From JBBRHQ01 sp963815645 (GTDB lineage Bacteria > Actinomycetota > Thermoleophilia > Solirubrobacterales > 70-9), in contig CAWFHL010000002.1 of the NCBI GenBank assembly GCA_963815645.1, forward strand, positions 62,001-126,000: a stretch of DNA of 64,000 nucleotides. Reading direction: 5' to 3'. The notes below the pieces were generated by a model, which saw nothing but the letters and a program-made list of their open reading frames with translations, was not told the DNA's origin and did no database searches. Shown here one piece after another: positions 54,740-63,528 of the stretch (its first letter is position 1; each line of letters begins with the position of its first letter). The translations under genes and the position numbers were made by a program.

Positions 54740-55777
54740 ATGGAAGCGGATCGCACCGACATCGACGAAGCCAGCGTGATCAAGGGCGAGCGGATGCTCG
54801 TCACCGGTGGCGCTGGCGTGGTCGGGTCGACCCTCGTCGACCAGCTGGTGGAGCGAGGCGCTGCGGAGATCATCGTGCTCGACAACTTCGTCCGCGGCCG
54901 CCGCGAGAACCTCAGTTGGGCAGAGGCAAACGGGTATGTCACGGTGGTCGAGGGGGATGTGCGGGACAGGCGGCTGGTCGCCGAACTGACCGCGGGCATC
55001 GACATAGTCTTCCACCAGGCGGCGATCCGCATCACCCAGTGCGCCGATGAGCCGCGCTTGGCGCTCGAGGTCCTCGTTGACGGCACATTCAACGTGGTCG
55101 AAGCAGCCGCCGCGGCCGGGGTGCGCAAGCTCGTCGCGGCGTCTTCTGCCTCCGTCTACGGCCTCGCGGTGGAGTTTCCCACTCTCGAGCGGCACCACCC
55201 GTACGCGAACGACACTCTCTACGGCGCCGCAAAGGTCTTCAACGAGGGATTGCTCCGCAGCTATCACGCGATGACCGGGCTCGACTACGTGGCCCTGCGC
55301 TACTTCAACGTCTACGGCCCGCGGATGGACGTGCACGGCGCCTATACCGAGGTGCTGGTCCGATGGATGGAGCGGATAGCGGCCGGCAGGCCACCGCTGA
55401 TCTTCGGCGACGGCTTGCAGACCATGGACTTCATCTGCGTTCCCGATATCGCGCGAGCCAACGTGCTCGCCGCCGAGGCGGAGGTCACCGACAGCGTGTA
55501 CAACGTCGCCAGCGGGGTCGAGACCAGCCTCAACGACCTTGCCGGCACCCTGCTGCAGGTGATGGGCTCCGATCTGGAGGTGGAGTACGGGCCCGACCGC
55601 GGAGTCAATGCGGTGCCGCGGCGCCTCGCGGACACCTCCGCTGCGATGGCCGAACTCGGCTTCAACGCGGAGATCGGCCTCGAGGAAGGCCTCACCCGCT
55701 TGGTCGAGTGGTGGCGCGATCAAGATTCGGCTGCCGCTGAGACGGCCACTCCGGTGCCGTCGAAGGCGGCCCTGTGA
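54740..55777 (+). CDS. NAD-dependent sugar epimerase/dehydratase (extended SDR)
   Basis: 345 aa from ATG 54740; a TTG at 54704 is possible. NAD site VTGGAGVVGSTLVDQLVERG, FHQAAIRITQCADEPRLALE, catalytic Ser region SSASVYG and the YxxxK motif in YGAAKVFNEGLLRSYHAMTG, then RYFNVYGPRMDVHGAYTEVL. This is the UDP-glucose 4-epimerase/dTDP-glucose dehydratase superfamily; the exact substrate is open. Its TGA overlaps the GTG of the aminotransferase that follows, suggesting sequential steps to an amino sugar. Confidence 0.9.
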   Translation: MEADRTDIDEASVIKGERMLVTGGAGVVGSTLVDQLVERGAAEIIVLDNFVRGRRENLSWAEANGYVTVVEGDVRDRRLVAELTAGIDIVFHQAAIRITQCADEPRLALEVLVDGTFNVVEAAAAAGVRKLVAASSASVYGLAVEFPTLERHHPYANDTLYGAAKVFNEGLLRSYHAMTGLDYVALRYFNVYGPRMDVHGAYTEVLVRWMERIAAGRPPLIFGDGLQTMDFICVPDIARANVLAAEAEVTDSVYNVASGVETSLNDLAGTLLQVMGSDLEVEYGPDRGVNAVPRRLADTSAAMAELGFNAEIGLEEGLTRLVEWWRDQDSAAAETATPVPSKAAL

Positions 55778-56916
55778 TGGAGGTCCCGTTCGCGAGACCG
55801 TGGTTCGGCGGGGGCGAAGCCGAAGCCGTCAACGAGGTGATCGCCTCGGGCTGGCTCACTCAGGGGCCACGGGTCCAGCAGTTCGAACAGGCCTTTGCGG
55901 AACGCGTCGGAGCGCCGGATGCGGTTGCGACGACCAGCTGCACGACTGCCCTCCACCTCGCCCTGTATGCGTCGGGTGTAGGACCCGGCGACGAGGTGAT
56001 CGTGCCTTCGCTCTCCTTCATCGCGACCGCCAACGCAGCCTGGTACTGCGGCGCGATACCGGTATTCGTCGACATCGATCCCGCCACCTACAACCTCGAC
56101 CCGGCGGACGTGGAGCGCAAGCTGACCTCCCGTACCAAGGCGATCATCCCGGTCCACCAGGTCGGCCTTCCCGCTGACATGGACCGCCTTCTCGATCTCG
56201 CCGAGCGCCACGGGCTGACCCTCGTCGAGGACGCGGCTTGCGCGATCGGCGCCACCTACAAGGGGCGGCCGATCGGGTCGCTGGGGCCGCTCGCCTGCTT
56301 CTCGTTTCACCCCCGCAAGGTGATCACCTGCGGAGAGGGCGGGATGATCGCGGTGCACGACCCCGAAATCGCCGAGCGTCTGCGCCGCCTGCGCCAGCAC
56401 TCGATGGATCAATCGGCGCTGGCGCGGCACTCTGCGCGTGATGTGGTGATCGAGCACTATCCGGAGCGCGGCTGGAACGCTCGGATGACCGATCTGCAGG
56501 CCGCCGTCGGCCTCAGCCAGCTCCAGATCCTCGACACGGTGCTCGACGAGCGGCGGCGGCTGGCTGAGCGCTACTCGGCATCGCTGGCCGAGGTGCCGTT
56601 CATCGAGCCCCCCTATGAGCCCGAGTACGCCGTTCGCACCTGGCAGTCATATCCGGTTCGAGTCGATCCGGAGGCTCCGGTGGACACGCTCGAGCTGATG
56701 CGCTTGCTGCTGCAAGACGGTGTCTCGACGCGGCGGGGAATCATGGCGATCCACCTGGAGGGCGCCTACGCCGAGGCGGAGGCCGATCTCCCCTACACGG
56801 AGGCGGCCGCGCAAGACGTCGTCCTCCTGCCGCTCTTCCCCGGCCTCACCGACGAGGCCCAGAGCTACGTGATCGAGCGGCTCTCCCATTACGTGGCGGC
56901 CGCCGTACCCGCCTGA
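55774..56916 (+). CDS. DegT/DnrJ/EryC1-family sugar aminotransferase
   Basis: 380 aa (GTG 55774 or ATG 55777). MEVPFARPWFGGGEAEAVNE and VIASGWLTQGPRVQQFEQAF are family N-terminal motifs. The PLP lysine is in CFSFHPRKVITCGEGGMIAV; EDAACAIGATYKGRPIGSLG precedes it. It transfers an amino group to a keto-sugar nucleotide. It follows the SDR enzyme as a pair and is convergent with a second DegT gene of a different subgroup (about 55 bp apart). Confidence 0.94.
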   Translation: MMEVPFARPWFGGGEAEAVNEVIASGWLTQGPRVQQFEQAFAERVGAPDAVATTSCTTALHLALYASGVGPGDEVIVPSLSFIATANAAWYCGAIPVFVDIDPATYNLDPADVERKLTSRTKAIIPVHQVGLPADMDRLLDLAERHGLTLVEDAACAIGATYKGRPIGSLGPLACFSFHPRKVITCGEGGMIAVHDPEIAERLRRLRQHSMDQSALARHSARDVVIEHYPERGWNARMTDLQAAVGLSQLQILDTVLDERRRLAERYSASLAEVPFIEPPYEPEYAVRTWQSYPVRVDPEAPVDTLELMRLLLQDGVSTRRGIMAIHLEGAYAEAEADLPYTEAAAQDVVLLPLFPGLTDEAQSYVIERLSHYVAAAVPA

Positions 56917-56981
56917 GGGCGGGCGGCCGGTCTCGGCAGCCCCAAGGGATTTCGGGGGGTTCGGACCGGCTCAGCGGTCCG
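56908..56981. terminator. Two hairpins between convergent aminotransferase genes
   Basis: CCCGCC/GGCGGG (56908-56913, 56918-56923) encloses the first gene's stop codon in its loop. CGGACC/GGTCCG (56962-56967, 56976-56981) encloses the stop codon of the minus-strand gene. This symmetric arrangement suits a bidirectional terminator. Confidence 0.5.
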
Positions 56982-58119
56982 CGGCGAAGCTCGATACAGC
57001 GTCGGCGATCCGCTCCAGCTCCGGCTCGGTGATCGCCGGGAAGATCGGCAGCGAGCAGCTCTCCGCCGCCAGTCGCTCGGCGATTGGGAGGCGGCCGGTT
57101 CTCGCTGCCTGCGCGGCATATGCGGGCTGCAGGTGAATCGGCGTCGGGTAGTGGATCGCGTTGGAAACCCCGCGGGAGTCGAGATGCGTACGGAGGGCGT
57201 CCCGATCCGGGGTGCGCACGACGAACAGATGGAAGACGTGGTCGCAGTCTGCGGGCGGCGCAGCAGGGGCCTCGACGACGTGGTCGAGGGCATCACAGAG
57301 GGCGCGCGCTGCGACGCGGCGACTCTCGTTCCAGCCATCGAGGCGGTTCAGCTTGACTCGAAGGATTCCGGCCTGGAGCCCGTGCAGACGGTGGGTGCCG
57401 GCGGCGACCTCGTGATCGTGGCGCCTGGCTTCACCGTGGGAGCGCAGGAGACGCACCCGGTCGGCCAGCGCGCCGTCGGCTGTGACGACAGCGCCGCCGT
57501 CGCCCCAGGCGCCGAGGTTCTTGGTCGGATAGAAGCTGAAGCAGCCGGCGTCTCCGAGCGTGCCGACCGGACGGCCACGGTAGCGCGCTCCATGGGCCTG
57601 GCAGGCATCCTCGACGACACTCACCCCGTGGGCACGGCAAAGTCTCAGTAGAGGATCCATGTCCACGGTGCGCCCGTACAGATGGACTGGAATCACACAC
57701 CGTGTGCGCGGCGTCAGCGCCTGCTGGACGATCTCTGCGGTGAGCAGGGCTGTCCTCTCCTCGACGTCGACGAAGCGCGGAACCGCACCGCTGGCGGTCA
57801 CCGCCTCAGCAGTGGCGATGAAGCTGTTGCTGGGAACGACCACCTCGTCACCCGGGCCGACCCCGGCTGCCCGCAGCGCCAGCTCGAGGGCGGAGGTACC
57901 GGATGAGACACCCACCGCATGCTCGGTTTCGCACCAGGACGCGAATGCCCGCTCGAATCTCTCGACCTCTTCGCCCAGGGTGAAGGCGCCGTCACGCGCA
58001 ATGCGCTCGACCGCTTCCAAGAGCTCGGCGAACAGATCCGGCTCCGCTTGGTCGAGCCGCACGAAGGGAATCCGCTCGGTGGCGTCGGCGGGCGCCGCTG
58101 CCACCGAGTTAGGCATCAT
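56971..58119 (-). CDS. DegT/DnrJ/EryC1/StrS-family aminotransferase
   Basis: 382 aa. FVRLDQAEPDLFAELLEAVE, then FERAFASWCETEHAVGVSSG with TSALELALRAAGVGPGDEVV. VVEDACQAHGARYRGRPVGT leads to the PLP lysine motif CFSFYPTKNLGAWGDGGAVV. The C-terminus has YPTPIHLQPAYAAQAARTG and SLPIFPAITEPEL. It resembles sugar aminotransferases acting at C3 or C4 of dTDP/UDP keto-sugars. Its 5' end overlaps the LuxR gene by 11 bp, so the two are co-transcribed. Confidence 0.94.
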   Translation of the reverse strand: MMPNSVAAAPADATERIPFVRLDQAEPDLFAELLEAVERIARDGAFTLGEEVERFERAFASWCETEHAVGVSSGTSALELALRAAGVGPGDEVVVPSNSFIATAEAVTASGAVPRFVDVEERTALLTAEIVQQALTPRTRCVIPVHLYGRTVDMDPLLRLCRAHGVSVVEDACQAHGARYRGRPVGTLGDAGCFSFYPTKNLGAWGDGGAVVTADGALADRVRLLRSHGEARRHDHEVAAGTHRLHGLQAGILRVKLNRLDGWNESRRVAARALCDALDHVVEAPAAPPADCDHVFHLFVVRTPDRDALRTHLDSRGVSNAIHYPTPIHLQPAYAAQAARTGRLPIAERLAAESCSLPIFPAITEPELERIADAVSSFAADR

Positions 58120-58837
58120 CGGCGAATTCCGTTTGCTCGGGGACCGCCGCGGGGATGGGCGGGCGGCGCAATGCCGTCATCGCCACATCCTTGGGCTGGT
58201 TGAGCTCCAGGAAGACCGCCGCAGCCTCCCGCCTCGAACGCACTCCCAGTTTCGAGAAGACCGAGGAAAGGTGGCTCTTGATCGTGCTCTCAGAGAGGAA
58301 GAGCTTGCCCGCGATCTGGGCATTGGTGAGCCCGTCGACCACGAGCGACAGCACCTGGCGCTCGCGATGGGAGAGCGCCGGTCGCTCGAGGCTCGCCCGC
58401 ACCCTCCCCGGCACGACAGACTGCCCACTGGCGACGGCGCGCACGGTGGCGACCAGGGTGAGCTCGAGCTCGGATTCGAAAACGAAGGCGTCCGCACCGG
58501 CCTCGAGCGCCCGGCGAACGCCTGTTCCCGTCGCCGGCGGAGAGATGACGACGATCGGCGGGTTTCGAAGTTTCTGGCGGAGCCGGCGAAGCGTCGCCAT
58601 CTCGCGGGGAGCATCGACATTGCAGATCAGGACGATGATCACGTTGTTATCGTCGAGCCCTCCGTCGGGATCCTGGCCCGCCGCGAGGTTGAGCTGTCGC
58701 TGGGGCGGAAGACCCTGCTGGGTCAGCGTGCTCGCGACCTTGCCGTTCGTGTCCGGATCACCGGCGTTGAGAATCAGGCAGCGGACAGCAGGGGCGTCAA
58801 CACGGTCGAATGGCCGGGTCATGACCTCCATGCCCAA
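58109..58837 (-). CDS. LuxR/NarL-type regulator with degenerate receiver domain
   Basis: 242 aa. C-terminal HTH (about 155-215): LSHRERQVLSLVVDGLTNAQ then IAGKLFLSESTIKSHLSSVF. The N-terminal 130 residues fold like a receiver (MVV.. NNVIIVLICNVDAPREMATL, PPIVVISPPATGTGVRRALE, AGADAFVFES) but the phospho-acceptor Asp is not where VIIVLICN stands, and the N-terminal acidic pair is replaced by NAGDPD. It may respond to a ligand or partner rather than phosphate. It sits upstream of and overlaps a sugar aminotransferase gene, so it may control the surface-glycan genes. Confidence 0.88.
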   Translation of the reverse strand: MGMEVMTRPFDRVDAPAVRCLILNAGDPDTNGKVASTLTQQGLPPQRQLNLAAGQDPDGGLDDNNVIIVLICNVDAPREMATLRRLRQKLRNPPIVVISPPATGTGVRRALEAGADAFVFESELELTLVATVRAVASGQSVVPGRVRASLERPALSHRERQVLSLVVDGLTNAQIAGKLFLSESTIKSHLSSVFSKLGVRSRREAAAVFLELNQPKDVAMTALRRPPIPAAVPEQTEFADDA

Positions 58838-58939
58838 AGGAACGCCGCAAAGGCGCCTGATCTTCCACCGTCCGGATTGGAAAAGTGCCCCGGATTGCAG
58901 CGGCTCTTGCTGCGAGCGGGAAGGAGGGTCCGTCGGGGC

Positions 58940-59989
58940 CTAATAGACCCCGGACTGGCCGGCAGTCCCTAGGCCTTCGAGGAGAAGCGCCACCCGCTCG
59001 AGGGTGGTCGGTTGGGCGCGCTCGGCGCGCTCGGCGTGCGAGCCGCGATAGTCCGAAGCGGGCTCCACTTCGGGGAGCGGGCCGGAGTTCGCCTCCAGCG
59101 TATTGGCGTGCTCGGGACGAAGAAGAGCCGAAACCCCGACAACGACGGCGACCGTTCCGAGCAGGTTGAGCGCCGAGCCGGCCCCCGCCCGGACCGCAAA
59201 TTCCGGGTCTTGGCTCGCTCGCAGTAAGGGCTCGACAGCAGACGGGTCGCGCAGCTCGCCGAGGGCGGCGCAGCTTGCGGCCCGGGCGCGCGGATCTGGA
59301 TGATCGAGGGTTTCGATCAGGGGCTCCAGGGCGCGAATGTCCTTGATCTGTCCGAGCGCCAGAGCAGCTCGGCGACCCGCAGCCGGATCGGGAAGGCGGC
59401 CGATCAGGACATCGACGCTGGATGGCGCCATCCTCATCAGCAGCTGGGCTGCTCGATCACCGACCAGCTCGTTCTGATCGCTGAGGGCCTCGGCCAGGAG
59501 CCCGAGAAGCGCGCCGTTCTCGTCGGGCCCGCCTCTCAGCTGGTCAAAGGCGACCATGTCCTGCTCGGCCAGCGGCTCGTCGTGCAATTGAAGGACGAGG
59601 GCGCTGGCCGCGCTGAGCGGGGCCTCGGCGCTTCCTAGCTCGCTCAGGGCCCGGAATGCCAGCCACCTGGAGGTCTCCTCTCGGGGAAGCCACCGCAGAG
59701 AGTCAGCGATCGAGGCGGCATCCTGGCGCTCGAACAGGATCACCACAGCAGCGGCCCTGACCCGATCCTCGGGATCTGTGAGCGAGACGACGACGGCCTG
59801 GTGCCCATATTCGGGGCCCAAATCCCGCAGCGCATAGAGGGCCGCAACTCTCGTTTGCACGCCCTGATCGAGGATTCGACCGTCCACGCCGGGGACCGGG
59901 TCGCGGTAGCGGGTCGCCTCGATCAAACCGTTGACGTTGCCGGCGCGGGTGAGCGCCTTGACTCTGGGCTTGCGGCTGAAGACTCGCAT
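58940..59989 (-). CDS. HEAT-repeat protein
   Basis: 349 aa. Helical repeats of about 30 residues: TRVAALYALRDLGPEYGHQA, EDRVRAAAVVILFERQDAAS, AAGRRAALALGQIKDIRALE, DPRARAASCAALGELRDPSA with VEPLLRAS. A hydrophobic stretch (LGTVAVVVGVSALL) near 285 could be a membrane helix, leaving a polar C-terminus. HEAT proteins act as scaffolds, and this one has no catalytic motif. The 102 bp to the LuxR gene and the 114 bp on the other side hold nothing I can identify. Confidence 0.8.
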   Translation of the reverse strand: MRVFSRKPRVKALTRAGNVNGLIEATRYRDPVPGVDGRILDQGVQTRVAALYALRDLGPEYGHQAVVVSLTDPEDRVRAAAVVILFERQDAASIADSLRWLPREETSRWLAFRALSELGSAEAPLSAASALVLQLHDEPLAEQDMVAFDQLRGGPDENGALLGLLAEALSDQNELVGDRAAQLLMRMAPSSVDVLIGRLPDPAAGRRAALALGQIKDIRALEPLIETLDHPDPRARAASCAALGELRDPSAVEPLLRASQDPEFAVRAGAGSALNLLGTVAVVVGVSALLRPEHANTLEANSGPLPEVEPASDYRGSHAERAERAQPTTLERVALLLEGLGTAGQSGVY

Positions 59990-60103
59990 CCGGTCAGCCC
60001 TCTTTGGCTCCGTCCTGGAGCCAGGTTCGACTCACGGGACTCACGGAATCAACGTCCAAGGAATTCCCGACCTTGTCCACGCTTACGGAAAATCGACCCG
60101 TTT

Positions 60104-61063
60104 CTATACCGCATTAGCGACAACAGGACGGGAGCCGTCGGGCGGCTCGCCGGGTTTGCGGATCGCCACCACCCCGAACCCGTCGCGGCCCATCTCTGTG
60201 ACCCGGGCATCGGCGAAGCCGAGCTCATCAAGCCATCCGCAAAGCTGCTCCGGGGTGTGCTCCCAGCGGTACCTGGGAGTCCAGAAGTCGTGCGTGCCGA
60301 TCAGCATCTCCCGCCAGTTCAGGCCCTCGCGACGAGCCAGCCGCCCGGCAGCAAACTTCTTGGCGGCGAACCCGACTGCCACCCAATGCCTGACTGAGAG
60401 CGGGAGGCGTGCGACCCCCGACCGCAACCCCGTCCTGGCGCGTTGCTTCAGCTCCGGCAGCTGATGGTAGAGCCAGACGAAGAGCCGACCGCCCGGAGCG
60501 ACGGTCTCGGCGACACGGCCGAGTGTGGCCCGCGTATCGGGGGTGTGGTGGAGGACCCCGGCGCAGAAGACGACATCGAAGCTCGCCGGTCGAAATGGCG
60601 GCTGCATCAGGTTGGCCTGCAGAAAGGCGACGGGGTAGTCGCGGAAATAACGGGCGGCGTAGCGCACGCTCGGGCTCAGATCGCAGGCATACACGTCGCA
60701 GCCGAAGTCGGATATCGCAGCCGACAGCATTCCGTTGCCACAGCCCGCGTCGAGTACCCGTAGTCCCCGAAGGTCCCCCGGCTCCAGGGCGACATGGCGG
60801 AGAAAGTCCCGACGCCTTTCGTCAACGCTCTGTGACCACGTACGATCGATTCCGTGTCGGAAGTAGGACCACTCGCGTCCAAAGCTTGCACTGATCGAGG
60901 CAGCGGCGCCGTCGAGACCCGAGACCAGGAGGGGAACGCCGTCGGTGACGTCGAACCGATGCCCATTGGCACAGGTGAAGCCGGGATCAAATCTCGCCCC
61001 GCAATCAGGGCACTGGGTCAGATCCAAGATCGTGGCGGTTCGGTTCACGAGCGATGCCTCCAT
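60104..61063 (-). CDS. Class I SAM methyltransferase with Trm112-like zinc N-terminus
   Basis: 319 aa from ATG 61063. The N-terminal zinc-binding part is CPDCGARF ... TCANGHRFDVTDGVPLLVS. The SAM-binding motif is LRVLDAGCGNGMLSAAISDF, followed by FDVVFCAGVLHHTPDTRATL and VAPGGRLFVWLYHQLPEL. Many relatives sit in glycan or secondary-metabolite clusters. The start codon region overlaps the annotated 5' end of the divergent epimerase gene by 10 bp, so one of the two starts is probably further in. Confidence 0.9.
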   Translation of the reverse strand: MEASLVNRTATILDLTQCPDCGARFDPGFTCANGHRFDVTDGVPLLVSGLDGAAASISASFGREWSYFRHGIDRTWSQSVDERRRDFLRHVALEPGDLRGLRVLDAGCGNGMLSAAISDFGCDVYACDLSPSVRYAARYFRDYPVAFLQANLMQPPFRPASFDVVFCAGVLHHTPDTRATLGRVAETVAPGGRLFVWLYHQLPELKQRARTGLRSGVARLPLSVRHWVAVGFAAKKFAAGRLARREGLNWREMLIGTHDFWTPRYRWEHTPEQLCGWLDELGFADARVTEMGRDGFGVVAIRKPGEPPDGSRPVVANAV

Positions 61064-62130
61064 TTCGAACAAACGTCCACCCTTGTGGATTCTTCCGGAC
61101 GGGGGATGAGATCGGCCTGACCGTTGCGGTGACCGGGCCGACCGGCGAGATCGGCAAGCCGCTGCTCGCCGCTCTCGAGCGCTCCGAGGAGGTCGGGCGC
61201 GTGCTCGGAATGGCCCGGCGTCCCTTCGACCCCGCGGCGGAGGGCTGGGCAAAGGTCAGCTACCGCCAGGGCGACATCCTCGACCGCACCGCGCTCGATC
61301 AACTCCTGGACGGTGTTGACGTGGCCGTTCATCTCGCCTTCGTGATCTTCGGAGGCCACGAGGAGACCCGCCGAGTCAACCTCGAGGGCACCCGCAATGT
61401 GTTCGAGGCGGTCCGCGCAGCCGAGACACCGCGGCTTGTCTACACCTCCTCGGTGGCTGCCTACGGTTTTTACGGCGACAACCCCCAGCCGCTGACCGAG
61501 GACGTGCCGCCCCGGGGCAGCGAGGGCTTCTACTACTCGGCCCAGAAGGCCGAGCTGGAGGCCCTGCTGCGGGAGGAACTCGGCGGAACCGGCATCGAGA
61601 GCTACGTCTTCAGGCCGTCGATCGTCGCCGGCCTGCGGGCGCCGATGCTCGTCGAGCAGGCGCTGAAGCAGGTCCAGATCGGCGGGAGGCTGCCCTTCGT
61701 CGAGAGGGCGATGCGATCCTTGCCTTCGCTCCCCCTGATGCGCCCGGTGCTCCCCGACCCGGGCGTCCCCTTCCAGCTTTGCCACCACGACGACGTCGCC
61801 TCGGCGCTCGGCGCGGCGATCGCCGGCAGGGGCGTCCCCGGCGTTTACAACCTCGCCGGGGACGGCGAGCTGACCCTCGGCGATATGGCCCGCGCCCTCG
61901 GCTGGTACTCGATTCCGGTGCCGGGTTCGGCGGTCGGGGTGGCCGCGGGTCTCGCCGGGCGGCTCTCCTTCCTCTCGGCTGAGCTCGAGTGGGTCAATGC
62001 CCTGCGGGTGCCGGTGATCATGAACACCGCCAAGGCGCGGCGAGAGCTCGGCTGGGAGCCGCTCCTCGACGCTCGTCAGACGCTGCTGGAGACGGTCGAG
62101 GGGGCGCGGGCTTCGGGCCTGCTCGGCTGA
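61054..62130 (+). CDS. NAD-dependent epimerase/dehydratase (SDR)
   Basis: Up to 358 aa. The conserved fold starts LTVAVTGPTGEIGKPLLAAL (about residue 22), so the first 20 residues from ATG 61054 may not be translated; a CTG or other rare start near 61117 is possible. VDVAVHLAFVIFGGHEETRR, YTSSVAAYGFYG and YxxxK in YYSAQKAELEALL are present. The C-terminal part (VPVIMNTAKARRELGWEPLL) is typical of extended SDRs. Substrate unknown. Confidence 0.87.
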   Translation: MPPFRTNVHPCGFFRTGDEIGLTVAVTGPTGEIGKPLLAALERSEEVGRVLGMARRPFDPAAEGWAKVSYRQGDILDRTALDQLLDGVDVAVHLAFVIFGGHEETRRVNLEGTRNVFEAVRAAETPRLVYTSSVAAYGFYGDNPQPLTEDVPPRGSEGFYYSAQKAELEALLREELGGTGIESYVFRPSIVAGLRAPMLVEQALKQVQIGGRLPFVERAMRSLPSLPLMRPVLPDPGVPFQLCHHDDVASALGAAIAGRGVPGVYNLAGDGELTLGDMARALGWYSIPVPGSAVGVAAGLAGRLSFLSAELEWVNALRVPVIMNTAKARRELGWEPLLDARQTLLETVEGARASGLLG

Positions 62131-62132
62131 GC

Positions 62133-62570
62133 TCAGGAGGGTCCCGGCTCAGCCTCCAGGGCAGCCGCGATCCTGCCTCGGACCTCCTCCATCTCCGCCG
62201 CGGACTCGTACTTCGTCCGCGGCCAGAAGAACCCCCGGAGGCCATCCTTGCGCCGGCGGGGAACCACGTGGATGTGTAGATGGGGGACGCTCTGGCTGAC
62301 CACGTTGTTGAGCGCGACGAAGGTCCCCTCGGCCTGCATCGCCGCGGTCACCGCCTCCGCGAGGCGCTTGGCGGCGCCGAACAGCGGCCCGACCTGCTCG
62401 TCTGGCAGGTCAAGCAGAGTCTCCACATGGGCGCGGGGGACCAGCAGGCAGTGGCCGTGGAAGAGCGGGCGGTGGTCGAGGAATGCGAGCGCCGCCGGTT
62501 CGTCAAGGACGATCGACGCCCCGGCCTCGCCCGTGCAGATCTCGCAGAAGGGGCAGGGCGCCTCAGGCAA
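62133..62570 (-). CDS. HIT-family nucleotide hydrolase/transferase
   Basis: 145 aa. The histidine triad is in SVPHLHIHVVPRR. CPFCEICTGEAGASIVLDEP carries a CxxC pair near the start, and FLDHRPLFHGHCLLVPRAHV is the conserved core. Such enzymes cleave AMP-linked substrates such as adenosine phosphoramidates or Ap4A. It overlaps the following-in-window lipid-kinase gene by 8 bp on the same strand, so it is co-transcribed downstream of it. Confidence 0.93.
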   Translation of the reverse strand: MPEAPCPFCEICTGEAGASIVLDEPAALAFLDHRPLFHGHCLLVPRAHVETLLDLPDEQVGPLFGAAKRLAEAVTAAMQAEGTFVALNNVVSQSVPHLHIHVVPRRRKDGLRGFFWPRTKYESAAEMEEVRGRIAAALEAEPGPS

Positions 62571-63528
62571 CGACCGTCAGAGCCCCCGGGAGGACCCCGA
62601 TTCTCACCCGCTCGTGCTCACCGAGGAAGTCGCCGTCCACCTGGACCGGGAAGCGTCGCCTGCGGCCTTCCGGGTCCTCCGTGACCGAGGTGACCGTCAC
62701 CTCTGTGACCCGCTCGAGGACCGCCACCGCGCGGTGCTCGGCCAGGTAGCGGCCGCTGAGCAGGCGCGAGACCAGGGTCGCCTGGTCTCGCTGCTTCGCC
62801 CGGGTCAGCACCCCAAGCGCCAGGGTGCCGTCATCGATCTCGACCCCCTCGCAGATGTGGATCGGGCGCTTCGAGAAGAAGGTGAAGGGGTCCGAGTTCT
62901 GGGCCAGCGCAGTCACCCCCTCGAGCGAGCGCCCGTCGCCGGACTCGACCCGCAGCCGGACCGGATCTCGCAGATATCGGCGATAGAAGCCCGCCACCGC
63001 CGAGTAGGCATAGAAGTAGGGACCCGCCCTGGCCTTCATCTTCGGGTTGGCCTCGACTCGCTCGACCACCGAGGCATCGATTCCCGCGCCGCAGGAGAAG
63101 ACGAAATGGCGGCCCTCGACGATCCCAAGGTCGATCTTCCGCGGCCGGAAGCGGTCGGCCATCGAGAGCAGGTGCTCGGTCGCGTCGACGACGTCGTTGG
63201 GGATGCCGAGGGTACGGGCGACGACGTTGGTCGAGCCGCCCGGGAGCACCGAGACGGGCACCTGCGTGCCGGCGAGCCCGTTGGCGACCTCATTCAAGGT
63301 CCCGTCGCCACCGAAGGCGACGACGACGTCGTAGCCGCCGTGCCGCGCCTCCCGGCCGATCTCCGTGGCGTGGTTCGCCGCCTCGGTGGTAACGGCTTCC
63401 ACCTCATATCGCCCCTGCAGGGCGTAGACGACGAGATTCTTGAGGCGATCGGAGACCGTGGTCGCGTAGGGGTTGACGATGATCAGCATCCGCTTCTTGG
63501 CACGTTCCCCCTCCCGATCAGCCATCAC
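62563..63528 (-). CDS. Diacylglycerol kinase-family lipid kinase (YegS/DagK)
   Basis: 321 aa. Nucleotide-binding motifs: MLIIVNPYATTVSDRLKNLV, then VVVAFGGDGTLNEVANGLAG and VPVSVLPGGSTNVVARTLGI. The C-terminal beta domain ends with PVQVDGDFLGEHERVRIGVL. In Actinobacteria such kinases phosphorylate diacylglycerol or related lipids, including steps in mannoside and phospholipid synthesis. It overlaps the metallo-hydrolase gene upstream by 11 bp and the HIT gene downstream by 8 bp. Confidence 0.92.
   Translation of the reverse strand: MMADREGERAKKRMLIIVNPYATTVSDRLKNLVVYALQGRYEVEAVTTEAANHATEIGREARHGGYDVVVAFGGDGTLNEVANGLAGTQVPVSVLPGGSTNVVARTLGIPNDVVDATEHLLSMADRFRPRKIDLGIVEGRHFVFSCGAGIDASVVERVEANPKMKARAGPYFYAYSAVAGFYRRYLRDPVRLRVESGDGRSLEGVTALAQNSDPFTFFSKRPIHICEGVEIDDGTLALGVLTRAKQRDQATLVSRLLSGRYLAEHRAVAVLERVTEVTVTSVTEDPEGRRRRFPVQVDGDFLGEHERVRIGVLPGALTVVA

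Noticed and set aside
54053..55723. 556-codon minus-strand frame opposite the flippase and epimerase genes
   Set aside because: It spans two real genes and the gap between them, and has only shadow composition.
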